Shown: positions 19,201 through 27,554, numbered from the stretch's first letter. The stretch is DNA of 64,000 bases from JBKEBQ01 sp047973225 (GCA_047973225.1 JBKEBQ010000007.1:1-64000), one strand, 5' to 3'. Numbers and translations are program-made. Notes: generated by a model from the letters alone, not told the origin.

Positions 19201-19245
19201 AAAAAAAGAGCTACAAATCCTTTAATTATAGGAAAATAGCTTTTT
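19201..19245 (-). terminator. Terminator of the minus-strand membrane-protein gene
   Basis: On the minus strand AAAGCTA pairs with TAGCTCTTT, with an inner TCCT/AGGA stem, followed by seven T. Confidence 0.7.
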
Positions 19246-19273
19246 CCTATACTTTTTAGCTTTTAAAGCCAAG

Positions 19274-19487
19274 TTATGATTTCTTTATAAGTTCAAATAT
19301 TTCGATTACAAGCAGAACTGTAAGAAGCAAAAATCCCAGCGATACGAATATAGCTCCAGTTACATAAACATCTGTGTAAGTTCCATCAAGTGTTTCTGTT
19401 CTAGATAAATTTTCAAAATAACCATTAATAGAAAAACAACTAGCTATTGCAACAATCAAAAATATTTTAACAAAACCTTTTTTTTCA
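19274..19487 (-). pseudogene. Small two-helix membrane protein, frameshifted in an A8 tract
   Basis: The ribosome site AAAGGTGG points to the ATG at 19485-19487, but that frame stops after ten codons. Adding one A to the eight-A run right behind the ATG joins it to a 71-residue protein that begins MKKKGFVKIFLIVAIA and has two membrane helices, one at the start and one at the end (GAIFVSLGFLLLTVLLVIEI). The second-frame part is intact down to its own terminator. Either the tract has contracted, or the gene is switched or slips at the A-run. No family is recognised. Confidence 0.6.
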
Positions 19488-19545
19488 TAATCGTAACCAC
19501 CTTTTATATAAGTGTATCATATAATGACATGTGAAACCATGCATC

Positions 19546-19644
19546 CTATAAAATTATTTCTTCAATAATCCCATCATCTTTTTTATTTATTGTTTTAATA
19601 GCGACATTTTTGATGGTGAATCCTTCACTTTCTATTTTAAGAAC
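19546..19644 (-). pseudogene. 3-prime fragment of an unidentified gene
   Basis: A 32-codon open stretch (VLKIESEGFTIKNVAIKTIN...) ends in TAG about 60 bp upstream of the small membrane-protein gene on the same strand. It is cut off within a few bases of the right 16-bp repeat, as expected if the segment was inserted or deleted by recombination at the repeat. No function can be assigned. Confidence 0.4.
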
Positions 19645-19649
19645 CTAAC

Positions 19650-19665
19650 TTCATTTCAAATTGCA
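19650..19665. repeat. 16-bp direct repeat, right copy
   Basis: Identical to 18889-18904. The right copy contains most of the -35 element of the next gene's promoter. Confidence 0.8.
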
Positions 19666-19688
19666 AATATGCAAAAATGAGATATAAT
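19661..19688 (+). promoter_or_regulatory. Promoter of the ACT-like gene
   Basis: TTGCAA (19661-19666), 16-bp spacer, TATAAT (19683-19688), 30 bp before the start codon. Confidence 0.75.
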
Positions 19689-19717
19689 ATATATAACACA
19701 ACATGGAGGGTGCAAGG

Positions 19718-19972
19718 ATGAAAACATATTTTATTATTGGTATTCGTTTGTCTACAAGACAACACAATGCAATGGAACTGCAAACGATATTGACAAAATT
19801 TGGTTGTAATATCAAAACGCGTTTGGGGCTTCATGATGCTAGCGAAACGCATTGCGCAAGTGATGGACTCATTATCTTACAAGCTTGTGGGGATGATGAA
19901 ACCATCAAGGATATGCTTCATCAATTGCATGAAATTGATGGAATACGCGCACAAGTCATGGATTTAAATTAG
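19718..19972 (+). CDS. Small ACT-like protein (TM1266-type)
   Basis: 84 aa from the ATG at 19718, which has GGAGGG seven bases upstream. The layout strand-helix-strand (MKTYFIIGIRLSTRQ, AMELQTILTKFGCNIKTRLGLHD, DGLIILQACGD, IKDMLHQLHEIDGIRAQVMDL) is that of the ACT-like family that includes the TM1266-type putative regulators found next to FeFe-hydrogenase maturation genes. No hydrogenase gene is in this window. It is transcribed alone, between a good promoter and a good terminator. Fold assignment is fairly safe; role unknown. Confidence 0.65.
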   Translation: MKTYFIIGIRLSTRQHNAMELQTILTKFGCNIKTRLGLHDASETHCASDGLIILQACGDDETIKDMLHQLHEIDGIRAQVMDLN

Positions 19973-19992
19973 AAAAGTAAAAAACAAGTAAG

Positions 19993-20023
19993 AAGATAGT
20001 ATCGACTGATACTGTCTTTTTTT
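19993..20023 (+). terminator. Intrinsic terminator
   Basis: GATAGTATC / GATACTGTC stem, 4-nt loop, seven T, just behind the ACT-like gene. Confidence 0.85.
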
Positions 20024-20060
20024 GTTTGAGTACAGTATTTGTTAGGTGTACACACAAAAG

Positions 20061-20090
20061 TTGAACTGAAAAAGAATTGTCAATGCTATG
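20061..20090 (+). promoter_or_regulatory. Possible promoter/operator region of the PTS operon
   Basis: TTGAAC at 20061-20066 with a weak -10 (TGCTAT, 17-bp spacer). A GTGTACAC palindrome lies at 20046-20053, just upstream, and might be the operator of the PRD regulator encoded at the end of the locus. Confidence 0.35.
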
Positions 20091-20135
20091 AATAGAAATT
20101 ATGATGAAGATGTCTTAAAAATTGCAGGAGGTTAC

Positions 20136-20591
20136 ATGTTAAAAGAATTAACAAATAAAGAGCTGATAAAACTGAATATTGATGCTAGCGATTGGGTGGA
20201 TGCAGTTCGACAAGCAGGAGCACCCCTTGTTAAAAGTGGAAAAGTTACAAAGGAATATGTTGATGCAATGATTCAGAATGTACAAGAAATGGGTCCGTAT
20301 ATTGTCATCACAAAACATGTTGCGTTGCCTCATGCAAGACCTGTTGCAGGTGCGTTAAAGACAGCACTGGGGATTGCGACATTAAAGCACCCTATTGCGT
20401 TTGGAAACAAAGACAATGATCCAGTAAAATATGTATTTTGTTTAAGCGCAAAAGAAAATACCGAACATTTACAAGCATTGGCGCACTTAGCAAAATTGTT
20501 AGAAAATGAAAAGTTTTATGAGGTATTGGATACTGCCAAAACAGTAGATGAGGTATGGAATTTCTTACATGAAGAAAAGAAAGGAGTATAG
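20136..20591 (+). CDS. PTS EIIA component, mannitol/fructose/ascorbate class
   Basis: 151 aa. The start at 20136 follows GGAGG; an upstream in-frame ATG at 20088 lacks a ribosome site. The phosphorylated histidine is in HVALPHARP (second His, near residue 66). EIIA takes phosphate from HPr and passes it to the EIIB encoded 2 bp downstream. The central block is very close in protein and DNA to the EIIA domain of the regulator at 23815-25902, which suggests recent duplication or gene conversion. Confidence 0.9.
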   Translation: MLKELTNKELIKLNIDASDWVDAVRQAGAPLVKSGKVTKEYVDAMIQNVQEMGPYIVITKHVALPHARPVAGALKTALGIATLKHPIAFGNKDNDPVKYVFCLSAKENTEHLQALAHLAKLLENEKFYEVLDTAKTVDEVWNFLHEEKKGV

Positions 20592-20593
20592 GT

Positions 20594-20872
20594 ATGTATA
20601 AGGCTTTGGTATGTTGCCGCGCCGGGATGGGATCAAGTATGTTGTTAAAGATCAAAGTAGATCAAGTGATAAGTGAACAAGGATATGCGATTACTGCGGA
20701 GCACGGAAGTTTGGATTCGATTGTCGGATTTCATGGTGATTTTGTAGTTACTATGGATGATTTAGCAAACGAATTATCAGGAAAAGTTCCTTACGTTTTA
20801 GGAATCAAAAACATTATGGATAAAGAAGAAATTAAAACAAAGATAGAAGCATTTTTAAAGACAAAAAAATAA
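20594..20872 (+). CDS. PTS EIIB component, ascorbate/galactitol class
   Basis: 92 aa. The P-loop-like start carries C-x-x-G-M-G-S-S with C8 as the phosphocysteine (a second Cys at 7). This is the UlaB/GatB-type EIIB. It starts 2 bp after EIIA and is followed 25 bp later by EIIC. Confidence 0.92.
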   Translation: MYKALVCCRAGMGSSMLLKIKVDQVISEQGYAITAEHGSLDSIVGFHGDFVVTMDDLANELSGKVPYVLGIKNIMDKEEIKTKIEAFLKTKK

Positions 20873-20897
20873 TTTAAATATTAAGGAGGAAGAATAT

Positions 20898-22202
20898 ATG
20901 TTAGATGCTATTTTAGCACAAACTAGAAATACGGCTTTGATCGTTGGTTTGATTGCACTTGTGGGATTGATCTTACAAAGAAAATCAACAACGGATGTTA
21001 TTTCGGGAACAGCAAAAACAATTATTGGATTTATGATTTTTAATATTGGTTCTGGTTTTATTGGTGGGATTGTTACAAACTTTACAACGTTGTTTAATGC
21101 AGCGTTTGGCATTGAAGGTGTAACAACACAGGTAGAAGTTGCAACCAGTATGGCATTAAATACATACGGTACAGAAGTAGCCCTATTGATGTTGGTTGGG
21201 TTTGCAGCAAACTTGCTGTTCGCAAAATTCACAAAATATAAAGCGATTTTCTTAACTGGGCAACATTTTTTATACTTTGCATGTGTACTAGGATTGGTAT
21301 TTATTGGTCTTGGTGCAGCAACCCCAATCACGGTACTTGTAGGTGGTTTGGTATTAGGTTTTTGTGGTGCAGCACTGCCAACGTTATGTCAAAAATACAT
21401 GAATAAAATTGTTGGTGACGACAAATTGGCAATTGGTCACTTTAACTGTATTGGATATGCATTTAGTGGTTGGATTGGAAAGCTTGTTGGGAAATCTTCT
21501 AAACATCCTGTGGGCGAAGGACAACATAGTTCAGACAATATTAAAATGCCAAAATTCTTCTCGCTATTTAGAGATTTTATTTTCTCGATTGCCCTATTTA
21601 TGATTATGTTATTTTACGTTGCAGTAATTGCTTGTGTGATGAATGGACAAATGGCATTGGTTGAAGAAATGTCAGGTAATGATATCTGGTTTGTCTATCC
21701 AATGTTACAGGGGTTACAGTTTGCGGCAGGTATGAGTGTGCTTATCTATGGAGTTCGTCAATTTATTGCCGAAATTACAGCTTCATTCGTAGGGATTTCT
21801 GAGCGTTGGATTCCTGATGCAGTTCCAGCAGTAGACTGTCCTGCGATCTTCCCATTTGCGCCAAATGCGGTTGTAATTGGTTTTGTGGGATCTTTTATGG
21901 GTGGATTATTTGGCATGTTGTTGATGATTTTGTTTAATAGTAGTGTTATTATGATTCCGGCAGCCGGTATTTGTTTTTTCTCTGGTGGAACATGTGGTGT
22001 CTTTGGCGATGCCTATGGTGGCTGGAAAGGTGCCGTATTGTCTTCCTTTATTGTTGGAATTGGATTGGTTGTTTTACCACTACTTTTATATCCAGCATTT
22101 ACAGGCTTGGGAATTGAGGGGGCATCGTTCCCTAATGTTGACTACAATATTGTTGGAAGTTTTATTTATCAAATTGTAAATTTCTTTCAAAATTTATTTT
22201 AG
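20898..22202 (+). CDS. PTS EIIC component, SgaT/UlaA (ascorbate) family
   Basis: 434 aa, about 10-11 membrane helices, preceded by AAGGAGGAAG. The sequence starts with MLDAILAQTRNTALIVGLIALVG-like helices and contains the family's GFCGAALPTLCQKYMNKIVGDD-type cytoplasmic stretch. SgaT-type EIIC proteins carry L-ascorbate and a few other sugars or sugar acids. The neighbouring isomerase and aldolase genes are not those of ascorbate breakdown, so a different substrate is likely. Confidence 0.88.
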   Translation: MLDAILAQTRNTALIVGLIALVGLILQRKSTTDVISGTAKTIIGFMIFNIGSGFIGGIVTNFTTLFNAAFGIEGVTTQVEVATSMALNTYGTEVALLMLVGFAANLLFAKFTKYKAIFLTGQHFLYFACVLGLVFIGLGAATPITVLVGGLVLGFCGAALPTLCQKYMNKIVGDDKLAIGHFNCIGYAFSGWIGKLVGKSSKHPVGEGQHSSDNIKMPKFFSLFRDFIFSIALFMIMLFYVAVIACVMNGQMALVEEMSGNDIWFVYPMLQGLQFAAGMSVLIYGVRQFIAEITASFVGISERWIPDAVPAVDCPAIFPFAPNAVVIGFVGSFMGGLFGMLLMILFNSSVIMIPAAGICFFSGGTCGVFGDAYGGWKGAVLSSFIVGIGLVVLPLLLYPAFTGLGIEGASFPNVDYNIVGSFIYQIVNFFQNLF

Positions 22203-22210
22203 TTAAACCA

Positions 22211-22246
22211 AAAAGAGATGACTACAAATGCATCTCTTTTATTTTT
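22211..22246 (+). terminator. Terminator or attenuator inside the PTS locus
   Basis: AAAAGAGATG / CATCTCTTTT stem, 10-nt loop, then ATTTTTA. It separates the three PTS genes from the SIS isomerase and would lower expression of the downstream enzymes. Confidence 0.75.
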
Positions 22247-22272
22247 AAAGATGATGAAACGAAAGGAGTCGT

Positions 22273-22289
22273 CTGTAATATCATTACAG
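22273..22289 (+). promoter_or_regulatory. 17-bp inverted repeat between ribosome site and start of the SIS gene
   Basis: CTGTAAT-ATC-ATTACAG lies between AAAGGAG (22262-22268) and the ATG at 22301. If it folds in RNA it shortens the 32-nt gap to about 15 nt. It could also be an operator. Confidence 0.45.
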
Positions 22290-22300
22290 AGTTTACATAT

Positions 22301-22918
22301 ATGGAAAAATTACAAGAAGATTTGAAGGCATACATTAAAAGCTCTAGGGAAGAAGTAAATCATTATTTTGATGGTTTGGATCTAGCTGGGCTGCAAATGG
22401 CAAAAGAGCTTATTTTGGAAGTGGAAAAGACAGGTAACCGTGTCCATGTGAGTGGGATTGGAAAGCCTGGACATGTAAGTGGATATGTTGCATCACTACT
22501 CTCCTCTACGGGAACACCAGCATATCAATTGGATGCTAGTGAAGCGATTCATGGTAGTGCAGGACAGGTGAAGTGTGGGGATGTGGTGATTGCGATTAGC
22601 AACAGTGGCGAAACAAAAGAACTAAAAGCAGCTGTTGAAACCTTGCAAAAAAATGAAGCTAAATTGATTGCAGTCAGTGGAAATAAAAAATCTTGGCTCG
22701 CGAAGGTGTGTGATATCCATTTGTTTGCCGGGGTAAATAAAGAAGGGGACATCTTAAACAAACCGCCACGAGCATCCATTCTTGCGGAAATGGTTGTGTT
22801 GCAGTGTTTGTCAGTATTGTTGCAATACGAACGGAATATAACTCCGCAAATGTATGTGAAGTGGCATCCAGGTGGCGCTTTAGGTAAAAGTATAAGGGAG
22901 GATGAAAATGGAAATTAA
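22301..22918 (+). CDS. SIS-domain sugar-phosphate isomerase (KdsD/GutQ-like)
   Basis: 205 aa, a single SIS domain. Visible motifs are SGIGKPGHVSGYVASLLSSTGTPA, HGSAGQVKCGD and ISNSGETKEL; the C-terminal CBS pair of full-length arabinose-5-phosphate isomerases is absent. The enzyme probably interconverts a keto- and aldo-sugar phosphate delivered by the PTS. No ribosome site is at normal distance from the ATG; AAAGGAG lies 32 nt upstream with an inverted repeat between. It overlaps the aldolase gene by 11 bp. Confidence 0.8.
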   Translation: MEKLQEDLKAYIKSSREEVNHYFDGLDLAGLQMAKELILEVEKTGNRVHVSGIGKPGHVSGYVASLLSSTGTPAYQLDASEAIHGSAGQVKCGDVVIAISNSGETKELKAAVETLQKNEAKLIAVSGNKKSWLAKVCDIHLFAGVNKEGDILNKPPRASILAEMVVLQCLSVLLQYERNITPQMYVKWHPGGALGKSIREDENGN

Positions 22919-23789
22919 AGGTATGATTACAGCCATGGTAACACCATGGGATAAAGATGATGAAATCAATGAAGAAGCAAGCAAACAATTGATAGAAAAA
23001 CTAATTGCTGATGGTGTTGATGGTTTGTTCATTCTAGGCACAAATGGAGAGTTTACGCTGATGAGTGATGATGAAAAAGTGGCATTTGCGAAACTTGTGG
23101 TACGTGCATGTAAAGGTCGTGTACCAGTATATGCAGGTGCTGGAGCTTGCGGAACGAAACAAGTGATTGACCTTGGAAATCGTTTAAAAGAAGTGGGTGT
23201 AGATGTGTTGTCCATAATTGCGCCATACTTTCAAAGTTTATCCAAAAAAGAAATGATTGCACATTATAAAAATATTGCTGCCCATATTGATATGCCAATT
23301 TTGTTGTATAATATACCAAGTGTTACCAAAAACCCGATATCAGCAGAAGTTGTCACGCAAGTTTGTATGATTCCTAATATAAAAGGGATCAAGGATAGTA
23401 GTGGTGATTTGGCACTTACACAAGCATATTTGGATGCTAGTAAGCATGAGGATTTTGTGGTTTTGATTGGTTCTGATTCGCGTATTTTGGCAGCGCTTGA
23501 AATGGGTGCAAAGGGTGCCGTTGCAGCAACGAGTAATTTATTGACAAAAAATGATGTGGCAATTTATCAAAACTTTATCAAAGGTGATATCAAAGAAGCA
23601 AAAAAGTGCCAAGAAGCAATCGAAGCATTTCGAGCAGTCAATAAAAGAGGTATTCAGCCAAGCATTTTAAAACGATCACTTAGCCTTAGTGGGATTGATG
23701 TCGGCTATGCTAGACAACCGATTCAAAAGCCGAGTGCAGAGGATGATCAAGCGATTTTAGAAATGTTAAAACAATATCAATTGGTGTAA
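22908..23789 (+). CDS. DapA/NanA-family class I aldolase
   Basis: 294 aa TIM barrel. The ATG at 22908 is seven bases from GGGAGG; an ATG at 22902 is too close. LGTNGEFTLMS near the N-terminus, the catalytic tyrosine in LLYNIPS (Y134) and the Schiff-base lysine in GIKDSSGD (K162) identify the family, which contains dihydrodipicolinate synthase, sialic-acid lyase and 2-keto-3-deoxy sugar-acid aldolases. Position behind a PTS and a SIS isomerase argues for a catabolic aldolase that splits off pyruvate, not for lysine synthesis. Confidence 0.85.
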   Translation: MEIKGMITAMVTPWDKDDEINEEASKQLIEKLIADGVDGLFILGTNGEFTLMSDDEKVAFAKLVVRACKGRVPVYAGAGACGTKQVIDLGNRLKEVGVDVLSIIAPYFQSLSKKEMIAHYKNIAAHIDMPILLYNIPSVTKNPISAEVVTQVCMIPNIKGIKDSSGDLALTQAYLDASKHEDFVVLIGSDSRILAALEMGAKGAVAATSNLLTKNDVAIYQNFIKGDIKEAKKCQEAIEAFRAVNKRGIQPSILKRSLSLSGIDVGYARQPIQKPSAEDDQAILEMLKQYQLV

Positions 23790-23814
23790 ATACGATAGAA
23801 GGAGGATGATGTGT

Positions 23815-25902
23815 ATGGGAAATGATGTCTTACAATTGATGCGCTTATTAGTAGAAGAAACGTATTTTACAGTGGAAGACATTATGCTACAAGCAAAAAT
23901 TAGCAAACGTCAACTCCTTTATCGTTTAGATAAACTAAATCAAGAATTACAGGCAATCCATGCTGATAATGTGCAAGTAAATGCGTACAATGAAATTGTT
24001 GTATCAAGTGAAAGCAAACAAGCAATGATTGCCCTTTTGAATGAGATGAATACATGTTCATTTTATTTTTTCAATAAAGAAGAGCGCTTAACGTATATAT
24101 ATCTTATGTTGTTTATCAACCGCGAATATTTATCCCTTTATCATTTTCGTGATGGTTTGCAAGTCAGTCGCTCGACCGTATTATCTGATTTTAAGGCGTT
24201 GTCTTCAGATCTGAAAAGTGTAGGAATTAGCATTCGATATAATCGCAGAAATGGGTATTATTTAGATGGGGAGGAAATAAAAATTCGTCGTTTCATGATG
24301 AAAAACATAACCTACTCCTTAGTGAGTGAGGAAAACAGTAATGTTTTGGATATGTTTATTGATGCTTTTCACTTGGATATTTTTGCGTATTCTAAATTAA
24401 TGATTGATGAGTTATCTAAAAAACACCAAATACGTTTTGTTGAAGGAAGATTATTAGAATTCATTTATATTTTTATTTTTTTAAAAGCACGTATTCAAAG
24501 TGGGGTATTCACTCCGAGTGCGTCTTTTGTGCATATTAATGTAAAGCTTATGCAATCGCTAAAAGAATATGAATTTACAAATGAGCTATTAAAACATTAT
24601 AAAAACACGAAAAATTTTAGTGAGGAAGACATCAATTATATTAGTTCCTGGATATTGGGAATTTCCTTTGGTGATATTAACGAAGATACAAAAGACTGTA
24701 TTATTATTTCTGATATTATTGCAAAAATGATGATGCGTTTTGAATCATTAAGTGGCGTGCACTATAAACGACAAGAAGACATTTTTATTCAATTATATGG
24801 GCATATCCGACCAGCATATTATCGATTGTTATTTCATTTGCCGATTGAAAATCCTCTCAGCGAAAAGGTGAAGGAAGAATATAAAGATTTATACAAACTT
24901 GTTGAGCAGACGATGATTCCGCTTTGTGCTATTTTTGGTCAAGAGATACCAGAAGGCGAGTTGGCATATTTAACGCTACACTTCGCGACTATTTTTGCTA
25001 AAAATGGTGGTGATTTTCTCGATGTAAAAAAAACAGCACTCATTGTGTGTGGGAATGGCATTGGCAGCTCTGCTATTCTATACAATGAACTAAGGTCGTT
25101 ATTTCCTGAACTGCATTTTTTATTACCACAAGAAGCATTCAATATTCACAAGGTCGAAGAATCTTTTGATATTATTTTCACAACAAATTACTTTATTGAT
25201 GCTATTGAAAGTGATTTGCCAATTGTGAAAGTATCTCCCGTGATGACAACACTAGAGCGCTATAATGTTGTGCGTAAGGTGCATGCTATTTTTAATGGGC
25301 AACAAACCAAGGAACTCAATATCGCCATGTTAATAACAATTTTCAAAAAACATGGATCCATTCACAATGAAGAAGGACTGTACCATGAATTATTAGCGTA
25401 TTGTAATAGTGTTATGTATCGTGGTGAAGAGTTGGATGAAAAAGTGATGGCGCTCAATATTTCAGATTTGATCAGTGAGGATCATATTCAACTACAAGTC
25501 AAAGCAAAAAATCGTGAAGATGCCATTTGGTTGTCTTATCAAACCATGCTAAAAGAACAGATTGTAAGCGAAGCTTATGTAGAAGAGATTATTAAGGATA
25601 TGCGTCGTTTGGGTCCGTATATCGTGATTACAAAGCATGTTGCATTGCCTCATGCAAGACCTGAGGCAGGGGCGCAAGCGTTGGCGATTGGTATTACAAC
25701 GTTAAAGCAACCCATCACTTTTAAAAATAAAGAAAATGATCCCGTAAAGTATATTTTTAGTTTGAGTGTAGTGGATCATGAATCGCACTTACAAGCGATG
25801 TCACAATTGGCAGAGTTGTTTGCCAGTACAGCTTTTTTTGCTTGCTTGGATAATGCACGGAGTGCCAAAGAAGTGTGTGAATATATCAAAGCACAAGCGT
25901 GA
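23815..25902 (+). CDS. PRD-type PTS-controlled transcription activator (HTH-PRD-PRD-EIIB-EIIA)
   Basis: 695 aa from the ATG at 23815, nine bases from GGAGG (ATGs at 23806 and 23809 are too close). Domains in order: winged HTH (EDIMLQAKISKRQLLYRLDKL), a second HTH with RDGLQVSRSTVLSDF, two PTS regulation domains, an EIIB-like domain with VCGNGIGSS near 410, and an EIIA domain with HVALPHARP near 610. The EIIB Cys and EIIA His are present, so both may be phosphorylated. It most likely activates the PTS operon when substrate is transported. It is the last gene of the locus. Confidence 0.9.
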   Translation: MGNDVLQLMRLLVEETYFTVEDIMLQAKISKRQLLYRLDKLNQELQAIHADNVQVNAYNEIVVSSESKQAMIALLNEMNTCSFYFFNKEERLTYIYLMLFINREYLSLYHFRDGLQVSRSTVLSDFKALSSDLKSVGISIRYNRRNGYYLDGEEIKIRRFMMKNITYSLVSEENSNVLDMFIDAFHLDIFAYSKLMIDELSKKHQIRFVEGRLLEFIYIFIFLKARIQSGVFTPSASFVHINVKLMQSLKEYEFTNELLKHYKNTKNFSEEDINYISSWILGISFGDINEDTKDCIIISDIIAKMMMRFESLSGVHYKRQEDIFIQLYGHIRPAYYRLLFHLPIENPLSEKVKEEYKDLYKLVEQTMIPLCAIFGQEIPEGELAYLTLHFATIFAKNGGDFLDVKKTALIVCGNGIGSSAILYNELRSLFPELHFLLPQEAFNIHKVEESFDIIFTTNYFIDAIESDLPIVKVSPVMTTLERYNVVRKVHAIFNGQQTKELNIAMLITIFKKHGSIHNEEGLYHELLAYCNSVMYRGEELDEKVMALNISDLISEDHIQLQVKAKNREDAIWLSYQTMLKEQIVSEAYVEEIIKDMRRLGPYIVITKHVALPHARPEAGAQALAIGITTLKQPITFKNKENDPVKYIFSLSVVDHESHLQAMSQLAELFASTAFFACLDNARSAKEVCEYIKAQA

Positions 25903-25917
25903 TGCTTGTGCTTTTTT
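25889..25917 (+). terminator. Intrinsic terminator overlapping the regulator stop codon
   Basis: AAGCACAAGC / GCTTGTGCTT stem with a 5-nt loop that contains part of the TGA, followed by T-run. Confidence 0.85.
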
Positions 25918-26062
25918 GGTTTACTTTAGATAAAACAGAAAATACGAAGGAAAAAAGTATCGCACAATTCATTGAAATATATCAATATTATAATGAATTC
26001 ATTGACAATGAACTTTGGTGTTATTAGAAATGCTTATGAAAATTTTTGAAAAGAGGTAGTAA

Positions 26063-26310
26063 ATGAAAATGAGAGATTTAGGGTTAGGCAATTCATTTTT
26101 AAAATTTTCACTAAAGACTATGTGTTTGAAGAGTATCCAGCACCAAGAAATGTGGATAAGATGAATCAAGCGATGGACCAAATGCAAAATGCTGATTACA
26201 TGCAATCAATCACAACATTTATAAGGAGATGGGGACTTGATAATAGTGTTAAACCAAAAGATTTGTATGCGCAGATAAAAAAACATCGTGCTGGAGGAAG
26301 ATATGAATAA
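26063..26310 (+). pseudogene. Frameshifted unknown gene at the edge of the restriction island
   Basis: An ATG at 26063 with AGAGG upstream gives MKMRDLGLGNSFLKFSLK and then leaves the frame. One base less around 26115 joins it to DYVFEEYPAPRNVDKMNQAMDQMQ..., which runs to TAA at 26308 and ends in a basic HRAGGRYE tail. Codon use fits coding sequence. Not recognised. It overlaps the next small gene by 8 bp. Confidence 0.45.
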
Positions 26311-26464
26311 ACAAGGAGAATTAAACTTCATCATTAATGAAGCTAAGGCTGATTATCAGACGATTGCTGAAGAACCTATAAAGGATTTACCATGGGTTAA
26401 ATTTAGAAGTAAAGTTCGTGAAGCTATATATGAAATAGCTGATGATATCAAGAAAGGTGAGTAA
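26303..26464 (+). CDS. Hypothetical 53-aa protein
   Basis: ATG at 26303 follows GGAGGAAG and overlaps the end of the preceding frameshifted gene. The protein is short and charged (MNKQGELNFIINEAKAD... ending VREAIYEIADDIKKGE), with helical character and no membrane segment. Size and pairing would fit a small accessory or antitoxin-like protein, but that is a guess. RhuM remnants start a few bases downstream. Confidence 0.5.
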   Translation: MNKQGELNFIINEAKADYQTIAEEPIKDLPWVKFRSKVREAIYEIADDIKKGE

Positions 26465-26468
26465 ATCA

Positions 26469-26830
26469 ATGAATGAATTCAGTTCTTAATGTACGACAGT
26501 GATGAAACACTTTGAGTAACGGATGTACTAAGAGATTATTTACAAAAAGGCTTTAAGATTGATGAAGAAAGACTGAAACAAGGCGAAAGCATCTTCAATC
26601 AAGACAATTTTAAAAAAATATTGAAACCTGTACGATCTATTCAAACAAGTGAGCGACGTATTTGGCGACAAATTACAAATATATTTTCAAACATAACTTA
26701 TAATAAGAATGCAGACATAACGAAGAAATTTTATGCTACGATACAGAATAAATTCCAATATATTATTGCTGGTAAAACAGTTGCAGAGATTGTTTATCAA
26801 AGCATAAAATCGAAACGATCAACCTTATAA
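26469..26830 (+). pseudogene. RhuM-family protein, internally deleted and truncated
   Basis: A short N-terminal piece (FLMYDSDET) is joined directly to the RhuM core: VTDVLRDYLQKGFKIDEERL, then SERRIWRQITNIF, then KKFYATIQNKFQYIIAGKTVAEIVY. In RhuM about 120 residues normally lie between these parts. The expected Trp before VTDVL is a TGA. The C-terminus is lost where the convergent ATPase fragment begins (about 26800). RhuM genes often sit inside type I restriction-modification loci, which fits hsdM downstream. Confidence 0.7.
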
Positions 26831-27496
26831 AAAATATAAGCATCACATAAAGCTTTGATATAGGTATCGATTGTATTAACAGAGGTTCTTCTTCCATTAG
26901 AATTTATTGTGTCACTTATTTTTTTGTGGAAATAGGACTTCCTATGTTTGATGCTAAAACTTTTACTATATTCTCTAGCATTGATATATCATTTATATTT
27001 TCTCTTTTTACAACATCCTTTAATATAATGGTATTGTAAATTCCCTCGAGATAACTTTCAACGACAAACTCTTCTTTTGTCATTGTAGCAATATATGGAA
27101 AAGCACCAAAACTTAAATAGTCATAAAAGTGTTTATTATTTGTTTTATTATTTTCGGCTGTGGAGTTCATATATTCCTTAAAAGAAAAAGGTAAGATATC
27201 TATTGTCATATAACGCCCTGAAAGCAAAGTAGCTAATTCCCCTGACAACTATTATAGAGTCGAGATTCAATATAACGATATAATTCTTTATAATCCAAAA
27301 GGCTTTCAAAATTTAAATCCTCTAAATTAATTGATATTATTTGTTCATTAAGTACACCTGCATTTAAAAGATACTCCTGAAACAGCTTAAACAGCGTTGA
27401 TTTCCCACACCTTCTAACACCAGTAATTACCTTTATTATTTGTTTTTCACGTACTAACTTTAATTTATTCAAATACTCTTTTCTATCATTCGTTAT
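26797..27496 (-). pseudogene. AAA ATPase with DUF4143-type C-terminus, broken
   Basis: On the minus strand the protein starts ITNDRKEYLNKLK at 27496 with ATA where ATG is expected, then VITGVRRCGKSTLF (Walker A). After RLYNS the Walker B region is missing and the frame shifts to LSGELATLLSGRY...FSFKEYM. A seven-A run near 26935 needs one more A to continue into KKISDTINSNGRRTSVNTIDTYIKALCDAYIFYKVDRF, where it ends against the RhuM fragment. It therefore has a lost start codon, a deletion, a frameshift and a truncation. Intact relatives are common accessory ATPases of unknown role. Confidence 0.75.
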
Positions 27497-27554
27497 ACCT
27501 CTCTTTACATCATTTTATAATAAAAATCTGCTCAAAATCAATTCTTTTTTCTCA

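Noticed and set aside
19703..19972. Hydrogenase locus suggested by the TM1266-like protein
   Set aside because: No hyd gene is in the window; only the small ACT-like protein is supported.
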